A stretch of DNA of 64,000 bases, from assembly GCA_963995525.1 (NCBI GenBank), contig OZ023207.1, positions 34,318,792-34,382,791 on the forward strand, given 5' to 3'. Positions 56,894 to 64,000 of this stretch are shown one piece after another. The position numbers and the translations under genes are program-made. How positions within the stretch are numbered: position 1 is the stretch's first letter; each line of letters opens with the position of its first letter. The DNA comes from Escarpia spicata (lineage: Eukaryota > Annelida > Polychaeta > Sabellida > Siboglinidae). The notes below the pieces were generated by a model. It was given only the letters and a program-made list of their open reading frames with translations. It was not told where the DNA came from and did no database searches.

Positions 56894-58160
56894 TTGCGAG
56901 GTAATACAATATTTAGTGTTAATTGTATGCATATAATTTTTTATGAACCTACAGTGTATATTAATTTAATGTATTAAGTACAAAACGTAAGTCATTTCTG
57001 GTAAAAGAAACCATTTGCTATTATAATATCTTACAATAATTCTAGTAGCTTCGTAAGTATGTCTGATGTAATTAACAAGTATATGTGCTTCATGACGTCC
57101 AGGTTGATAATCATTGCGTATTTTGTATTACTATATCCATGTGTTTGTGTACTATAGGGAGACTGGCATGAATGTTTTATTATCACGTGTACAAACAAAT
57201 ATAAAAAAAGAAGACTGAAAAAAACCCAGATAATCAGAATTGTAATGCTACTGGGTAATTTGTGTAATGATGCTAAGTAACTAATATCTGAAAAAAAACA
57301 TGCATTCAGATACTGTGAATATCGAATGTATGGATTGTGTCGGATAACCCATACTATAATGTGTTACATTTTATACATTATGACTGTCGTGGACTTGTAG
57401 CATATTTCTACTTGTTCTAAACATTGTATTTTTGTATTACTTGAAATTCAGGTACATGTGGAGTAAAGTATGTTTTATTGACTAATTTTGTATTCCAAAC
57501 GATAGATGGGTGAATAAGATTTTACTGTGATATGTTGCCTTGCGTGGCTGTATGTCTGCATGCAGGCAGAATAATCTATTAACTCATCTAATAAATTGTG
57601 CATATTAATGATTAAAATTGTGTATTCTACATGAATTTGCCTTTGGCGTTGATGTGATATATTTAGTTTTAACTTCAAAAGCAAACAAAAGGTATGTAAT
57701 ATGAATGCAGACAAATGCCTATTTTCATAAATGCCTTAACAATAATGATAACCCTGTCTGTGCAAGGTAAAAACATACTTTATATAGAATATAGCCGTGC
57801 AGGCGACAATAGTCCAAACAGTGTCATTTTTCGACTGTCAGCAATCTCGTTCTAATACGAATTTTCCATTTAGATTCTATTGACTTTGCATTTCGACTTA
57901 TAGTATACATTGGTTGAAACAGTATGTTCAAATAAGTTTTGAATGTTTTAGTACTAGTACGATTCGTAGTCACGACTGAATATATCCACCCACGTATACA
58001 CCGCTAAAAAACAACAAATAATATTTGGATATAGGTCAGTCCGCGTGGGTCACTCGCAACAAATGTTCGCGCGATTGCAGCATGCGTTTGTTTATTTGTC
58101 AGCAATCAATGACAGCGCAGAGAACATTGCTACCACAGCGCTAACAAAATATGTAAGTGA
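56894..58160. other. no gene recognised
   Basis: AT-rich sequence between the LINE and the last polymerase segment. No repeat or coding structure that I can support. Confidence 0.45.
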
Positions 58161-58471
58161 AAAGGCGAAGTCACCGCACGGAGGAGTGGTCCGGTCGCGG
58201 TATAGTCGCGCTCTACTGCAAGACCTACTACTGCTTCGGAGCAGCCGACATGTAAAGTACCAAGGGGTTGAATAAGCGAAAGAACGACGTCAACAAGGAC
58301 ACCTTCTTTCAGGTGCTGACGGGTCGTTGGAGCGGTCACGGGTGGAACCGCGGTTTTCAAGTGAAGGACACCTCCGTGCTTACATACAAGAGCGAACCGC
58401 GCTAACCTACTTCTACACCAAGCGTCGTGTGCTCTACGACGTGGTCAGCACGACACCGATACTCGTGTAAG
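58161..58471 (+). pseudogene. Polinton B-family DNA polymerase, segment 3 (C-terminus)
   Basis: The C-terminal region resumes at about 58165: EEWSGRGIVALYCKTYYCFG, then a TAA at about 58250, then KGLNKRKNDVNKDTFFQVL and NRGFQVKDTSVLTY. After a shift near 58395, LTYFYTKRRVLYDVVSTT runs to a natural-looking TAA at 58469-58471. The KTYYCFG and FQVKD...YFYTKRR order is the usual end of Polinton polymerases. The polymerase is therefore spread over 46.35-58.47 kb. Confidence 0.85.
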
Positions 58472-58900
58472 GAGGGAGATTTGAACAATCTTGTAAGGTG
58501 GGATTGTTGAACAGAGTGTGTGTGAACAAACACCAAAGTACATTTTCATCGTTTTTATTACTACAAAGCAATATATTCAAGGCTGTTTTAGCCAATCGAA
58601 TATACTACGGTTGTTTTTCACCAGGTCCTGTCCGAACATCCTTTGGAAGTTCTTCTACAGTACGCCTCAGCATCTGAAGAACAGGTAAGCGACGAAGTAT
58701 TGCCCGCATACGTTAGAAACTCCGCTCTGCAATCTCTGTTCGTTGTACGTTCAGTCCTAGCAGTTACGTCGCTGGAAGGCGCGGAAGACGCCGTGTCGCG
58801 GCGGCAGTCCGACTAGTCGAAGTACTCGCCATGACGGGTCGAGCTCACTTAGACGGCGATGCAGAGTTCGCTCGGTTCGTCTCTGTCGTCGGTGCTTTCA
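58472..58900. other. intergenic part of the Polinton remnant
   Basis: Lies between the convergent polymerase (plus) and capsid-like gene (minus). The GC-richer part 58620-58850 has no frame I recognise. Confidence 0.4.
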
Positions 58901-60000
58901 CGAATGCCGTCAGGTAACCGTTGATCTTTCTCTGTAGCTTATATTTAGGAACTACGCCGACGACGACCTGTTTAGTGTACGCGTCGATTGCCAGGCGGCG
59001 CATATGCTGGAACAATGCCATCCTCAATAATCGAGCACCGTCTCGCATTCGCCGTACACCACAACGTTCACCGTCAATGGTAGTGCCGTTGCGAAGTCGC
59101 AGGTTTCCCTTGCTTGCGCGCGGCGTTGAAGTGGTCACCATCGCAACAATCTGGTGACAGGTGGAACCGAACAAAGCGCAGCCGGCACCAAAATCGGCAC
59201 GTGTCATGTCGTTGCCTTCGTCCTCGTACGCTTTGCCAGTCGTCGCGAACAGGCTTAGTTGTCTTATGCCGTAACCCCAGCGGCTTGTTTGGTACTTGAC
59301 GTCCGTCCATGTAGGGGACGAAGAAATTGATGTAATTTTGCTCCGCGTTGAATGAGTTTTTTGTAGGTCGAGTTGTAGGCATCTTAGTCGATCAGGCACA
59401 AGTCCACCCGTTTTGGAAGCACACCGAGAGACCAACGTTCTCGTGAGTGTGAGACACGGTCCCCCGCGTGTTCGAGAACACCTTACAGTCGACACGACAT
59501 AGTACTTGGCCGTTCCCTTCGTCAAATCCTTTCATTTCCCAGCTACAAGTTCGACTCCGTCAGTAACATTTTGAAGCCCGGGTTCTCACCGCTCGCCATG
59601 AGTGCGAACGCGTCGTAGCTTCGTACCAGACGGACCTTTACGATAACGTCTGCAGATACCGGTCTTGCATGGACATGTCCGCGTGCATGCGCCTCAGTAG
59701 CTCCACTTCGCGACTCTTCATTGTGTATGTGCGCCGATGCTGATACCATTCGTTATCCTTCCCGACCGTCTCCATCTGTTCTTTGGTGTCCAACCTTTGA
59801 GCTGGGGTTTCTTGGCATCTGCGCCGTAGCTCAACTAAGTGTCGATGTAGGCCCGGTTCGGGTACGTGGCCGAGGGGGTCACAAGCGTGCAAAGGTAGAA
59901 GGACCGAACCCGCCAACGAAGCCAGCAAGGCCGATAGGAGACTGCTTGGTTGCAGTATCGTTCGCTTCTCGTCAAAGGTCACTTTCTTTGCTGGCACAGG
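58901..60000 (-). pseudogene. Polinton capsid-like protein (probable major capsid), broken
   Basis: Minus-strand islands from N to C terminus: YTMKSREVELLRRMHADMSM (about 59650-59725), VKVRLVRSYDAFALMASGEN then PGFKMLLTESNL (59543-59650), NFFVPYMDGRQVPNKPLG (about 59290-59345), LFATTGKAYEDEGNDMTRAD then FGAGCALFG (about 59165-59255), LSPDCCDGDHFNAA (about 59115-59160) and GNLRLRNGTTI (about 59080-59110). I recognise this as the capsid-type protein that accompanies PolB in Polintons and adinto-like elements, widely annotated as F54H12.2-like. That it is the double-jelly-roll major capsid is my best reading, not proven here. Frames change at least five times, and the N-terminus (MPAKKVTFDEKRTIL near 59950-59997) is uncertain. 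It sits tail-to-tail with the polymerase. Confidence 0.75.
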
Positions 60001-60205
60001 TATTTCCTGAACATTTTAGTGTTTTTTTTTCTGTTAAGGAGTCAACCTCACGCTTCCTTTCAGGATGCTATACGTGCACTCGCACATACCACAAATAAGG
60101 TCGGCGATGGCGAAGTTGGCTTTCTCCACTTTTTATTCATGTTCCTATTCAGCATCTGCAGACAAAGGATATGTCTCTTCACGCGCTCTGACACCGTCTC
60201 GGCAC

Positions 60206-60862
60206 TTACTGTCTCTTCACGCGCTCTGACATTTGACGACTGAGACGACGCGTCTCGGCTTTTATACTCTCGCCACGTAGACGTACTGAACGACGTCGTT
60301 GGGGGGAAATGCTCGTGCGCAGGCGCTCTATTTCCAGCGTCTCCTGTTCCAAGTCGACCAGAAGGTAACCGTAGGCTGATGACGTTGCGTCTTTGAACAC
60401 GTCCTGCACGTATTTCACTCGACCGGGATACATTTGTTTCGCTAGGTGACCTACTTGACATGCGTCTCGTGGACTTTTGAACAATACTATGTACTGCGTG
60501 TTCTGTCTGGTGATGCAGTTTTCCTTCCCTTTCGGAAAAAAGTTCCGTAAGAGATATACGACGGACATGTGTTTTAGTGAAGAAGGTCGTGACCCAACTA
60601 TCCGTTTCAGCCATAATGTCGTCGAGTACGACGAGGCGCCTCGTTCTGGTATCAAAGGTCGCAGGGTCTGGTAAACCGTCTACGAACTCTACATTAGGAG
60701 GAGTCTTCGCCATAGAGGAATACGCTGTTTGCCACTGACCGTAGCTTTTCGGGTTGAGGTTCGATCATACACGAAGCGAAACACAAGAGGCGGGTGACGA
60801 AAGTGGTCTTACCACACCCCGTAGAACCGGCTACAATACACGTAAAATGATGCTTCAACGAC
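60206..60862 (-). pseudogene. Polinton packaging ATPase (FtsK/HerA, A32-like), broken
   Basis: The minus strand reads AGSTGCGKTTFVTRLLCFA (about 60786-60842), a textbook Walker A. Then, in another frame, PPNVEFVDGLPDPATF and RRLVVLDDIMAE (about 60600-60705) form the Walker B. After a further shift come SVVYLLRNFFPKGKENCITR, NTQYIVLFKSPRDACQVGHL and RVKYVQDVFKDATSSAYGYL (60340-60570), the usual sensor and C-terminal part. The protein drives DNA packaging into capsids in related viruses. It lies upstream of, and on the same strand as, the capsid-like gene, as in Polinton late gene blocks. At least two frameshifts separate the motifs. Confidence 0.88.
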
Positions 60863-61690
60863 TAGGTACGTAACCCCGTCTTATTTTCTGTAATTAGCAT
60901 GCACCTCAATCAATAACTTTCCGAGCGTGTTTCGACCTTTTTTACAACCGCAGCCAACCGCTCAACAACTTTCTTTCGACTGCGCCCACTGCACTTGTTC
61001 AACGTTTCCACTAGCCAGCAAGCCCCTTCTCAACTCTTTCGAGGTCGTGAACATTGTCATCAATGAATTTCGCATACAGTTGACTTGGGTAGCGGCTCAC
61101 TCTCCACGTCTTCTATATGGCTCTACTTCTCCGTTTCGCCATGTACGCTGACTTTGCCTCTTTGATACGTTCTCAGCATTCGGCGTCTACATTATACAGT
61201 GTCTTTCTATAATGATAAGTGTGTTCAACAGACTTAAAGGGGAAATGAAATGCAGCTGTTTCATGCTACATATTTAAATATATATATATATAAGTATACA
61301 TTAATGTTAACAGAAACGTACTCATTTATAAGACAAACTAAAAAAACGATTTTGTTCGATGCCTAAATCGTCGCTATAGAGCACTGCGTATCGCCATCTT
61401 TGTTCCAAGCGAGTGGTTTGATTCACTCCTATCTAATCAATGTTAAATTTCGGGGTTTTTCGGTTTACTTCATTAGTAGACATTTATGTGCGAAAACAAA
61501 GATATGGTGCCCTATTATACACGATAGGCGTTCTATAGGTCAACAAATAACTTGTATACGCGTTCGAAATAAAAAGGTGAAATTAAATGGCAACTATTTA
61601 TAACCAATGAAATCGTTGTTAAAGTCGCACTTCCCGAACGAAGATTTTAGCTGCCAGAAGGGGGCGGGGCATTCAAAGCAAAGTTCAAAA
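60863..61690. other. no gene recognised; GC-rich patch at 60930-61150
   Basis: The patch 60930-61150 shares the higher GC of the Polinton genes, but I recognise no protein in any frame. No terminal inverted repeat of the Polinton was found here or near 45.8-46.3 kb. Confidence 0.4.
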
Positions 61691-61696
61691 TATTAG

Positions 61697-62980
61697 ATGC
61701 GCGCGCATACCGGAACTATTTTTATTTTGTTGTTGACAAAGACGTCGAAGGATTTTTATAGAGACGAGTTATTAAAAGTGATTTTTAAAACTTCCGCATC
61801 ACTTGGGGAGAAAATCGATACGACAGATAAAGACTCTAGTTCGACTTGTCACTCGGAAATTACGGTTGACACACACAAAGGGCCTGTGCCATACGGGTTT
61901 CACCCAGTGACAGTGTGCGATCCACGGTCCGATAATGTCCGGCCCCGGGTCAGGTTCAGTTGTGGGAGTCGGACAGTGACAGTTGGTCAATCGACGACGA
62001 AGACGTTACGCGACTTAATAATGTCGCTTGGTGTTTGTGTAGACACTGCGTCCCAAAGTCGACGCACATCGAGTTGCTGTGCTGTAGGGATATAGCTGCC
62101 GTACAGCACCGTATCATGACAAACCTTGCAGATGCCTGCATTAGATTTAGTGTCATTACCGACTATGAGTGACAACTTCGAAACGGTTTGCACCAACAGG
62201 GCGGTGTTGGAACTTGGAAGTCGGTCTGTTGTCATTGTATGATTTGCGTGCAGACTCGTTGATTCGACCAATAGCTAGTAGGTAAGTACTACGTAGTTCA
62301 ACAGGTATCGAATAATTATTCTAGCAATAACTATTTCAAACTTAAATAGAGTAATTATACTTGTTCCCACCTCAAATGTTCAGGTTCATTCAATCTTCAT
62401 AAAATACTATGTCTATGATTTTCATCAAACAATTTTTGATCATTTTCTTAATAAACTTACTTTATTCTTGACATGACGTGTGCATCCTTTTTATACAGTT
62501 GTTTAATTCTCTATTTAAAAGTGTTCAAGCAACTTGCTTAATTTGTATAAAAATGTAGACAAATTGCATTAATAGATGCATAATCAGGACATTGTGCAAT
62601 GTATTATTGATACAAAAATATTTAAGTGGAGTTTTTAATATAATAAAAATGTTATATATATTATGCATGTGTCAAGACCACATCATGAAATGTAGTCTTA
62701 CAATCATAATTATTACAGCCCTTCACAAACAAATGAACCAATTCACTGAATTTATGATGTGATATTGATAAAACACACAGTTTTGCCAGTATAACAATAA
62801 TTAGAAGATACCGGTTGTTTATTATCAACTAATGCAAATAAATGAACTTTCAGAACATATCGATTGATTCGATTAGCCGCATATCGTCACTTCACGTTGT
62901 GGTCAAGGGAGAGACTTGGAAAAGGCAACAGACGTGTTATACCAGCCTGCACTGTATCCAAAAGTGAATGGGGTTTATGA
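61697..62980 (+). pseudogene. P2X7-intracellular-domain-like gene, two exons, frame breaks in exon 1
   Basis: Exon 1 begins near 61697 and ends at a consensus donor (AG|GTAAGT, intron from 62282). It carries a Ser/Asp-rich leader, GPVPYGFHP (about 61880), the acidic DSDSWSIDDEDV and then the Cys/His-rich core WCLCRHC, HIELLCCRDIAAV (62020-62100). CIRFSVITDYE follows, then VCTNRAVLELGS (about 62190). Exon 2 (from 62854, acceptor TTTCAG) keeps the phase and reads AAYRHFTLWSRERLGKGNRR then VIPACTV, ending at TGA 62978-62980. The order PY-x-F/H-P, C-x-C-x-x-C, CC, CL-like helix, AYR-F-W...G.R.VIP.C is that of the zinc-binding P2X7 C-terminal domain. It occurs as a stand-alone protein in many invertebrates. 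The frame shifts at about 61950, 62160 and 62235, so this is a decayed copy or carries sequence errors. A second donor (CACTACACAG|GTGAGT, 63012) suggests another exon. Confidence 0.65.
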
Positions 62981-64000
62981 AAATTTAAGCTATGGACATT
63001 GCACTACACAGGTGAGTGTACAGTGAAAATAAAAGCCCTGGATAAGTAAGATTAGATTGACCAAAAGGTAGAATGAATTACTCGGTGCCTTCTTATACCA
63101 TTTTTGGCAACAACAATGTGATCTGTAGTGTCTTGCATGTCCCTGTTCATAATTCGATTTGTAATACTGAAGCCAACATGAAATATATCAACAGTTTATT
63201 CATATGGAGAAACAATTCACAAATAAATAAGACTACATGGCAGACTGTGCCAATGCATTAGTCAAATTCACACACCAGTTTTCAATGTTTCTTTCAGTTG
63301 ATTCACTTCACACTGTGACACATTTTATTCTAACTATTACAATTTGGGTCTGTGTCAGTCCTGTGCACATATAGTACATCAATAAGTAACACGTTTATTT
63401 ATGATATGGATCATCATTATGATCAAACGTTGTGATACAAAAATTATGACATACAAAATATTCCATTACAGTTCCAGTTTTACATAATTGTGGGTTTCAA
63501 CTTTCAACACTAGGGCCATGTATCAAGAACACAAGTATTATTATTCAAGATACAGATTCAAAACTTGTAGTACTAGTTTCAAAATCTATCAAGTGCCTCC
63601 AATTGGATTTATCTATATTTATGGCACTATATAATTGAGATGTTGTTTTGTGATAATGTCAAATGTAATACTAACAATGAAGTATGAATATATATAAAAA
63701 CGTATAGCTGAATCCTTTGCTGCTTCATTAGTTTGTAGTACACTTTAATAATACTGGCTAAAACATACAGATTAAACAAAAAATATATATTTTGTTGTAA
63801 GATGGCACTTTACTTTTACTAAACTTGATGGTAACAGTCCAGTTTTAATGGTAATGACCCTGATCATTTTTGTGACACACGTCCTAGAAGCCACATTGAA
63901 AGTGTACAGTGAGTCATATGAACAAATACATGTACAGTTCAGTGTGATGTTTGAGAAATGGTGGACTCACTATAAGTAACATGTTTGGACTTGGTTAAAC
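62981..64000. other. no gene recognised
   Basis: AT-rich sequence with a candidate 5' splice site at about 63012 and no coding exon that I can support. Confidence 0.5.

Overview
This is a metazoan nuclear genome window, AT-rich and dominated by decayed transposable elements. The mix is CR1/L2-type and RTE-type LINEs, a Ty3/gypsy element, a Polinton/Maverick remnant, an intronless family-61 glycosyltransferase and a P2X7-intracellular-domain-like gene. That mix fits a marine invertebrate such as a mollusc, brachiopod, hemichordate or amphioxus; the phylum cannot be fixed from the sequence. I saw no bacterial operons, CRISPR arrays or confident tRNA/rRNA genes.

Layout. 1-1.4 kb: minus-strand LINE running off the left edge. 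1.4-10.1 kb: non-coding DNA with tandem duplications, a pogo-like MITE, a fold-back repeat and microsatellites. 10.15-11.63 kb: the one clearly intact gene, an intronless GT61 glycosyltransferase (minus). 12.6-15.1 kb: a very decayed full-spread LINE. 15.1-21.7 kb: sparse DNA with a LINE 3' end, a tandem duplication, AT tracts and a SINE/RTE chimera. 21.7-23.4 kb: 5' half of a LINE with a 2A-like motif before its endonuclease. 25.7-30.2 kb: a stack of four or five LINE pieces, one nested in another.

30.34-38.90 kb is the most striking structure. Two inverted arms of about 3.1 and 3.05 kb, roughly 98% identical where I compared them, flank a 2.4 kb internally deleted gypsy element. The junctions suggest that a left flank plus the start of an LTR was copied, inverted, into the gypsy integrase. 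38.9-39.9 kb may hold exons of a small gene. 40-46 kb is mostly non-coding, with a (CA)n tract and a LINE 3' half.

46.3-61 kb is a broken Polinton. A B-family DNA polymerase (plus) is split into three segments. The first break holds an L2-like LINE, itself interrupted by a nearly full-length CR1 (esterase ORF1 plus EN/RT ORF2). The second break holds another L2-like LINE. Downstream, on the minus strand, are a capsid-like protein and a packaging-type ATPase. The order of events was therefore Polinton, then L2-like LINE, then CR1. At 61.7-63 kb a two-exon P2X7-intracellular-domain-like gene with frame breaks closes the readable part. The last kilobase shows nothing recognisable.
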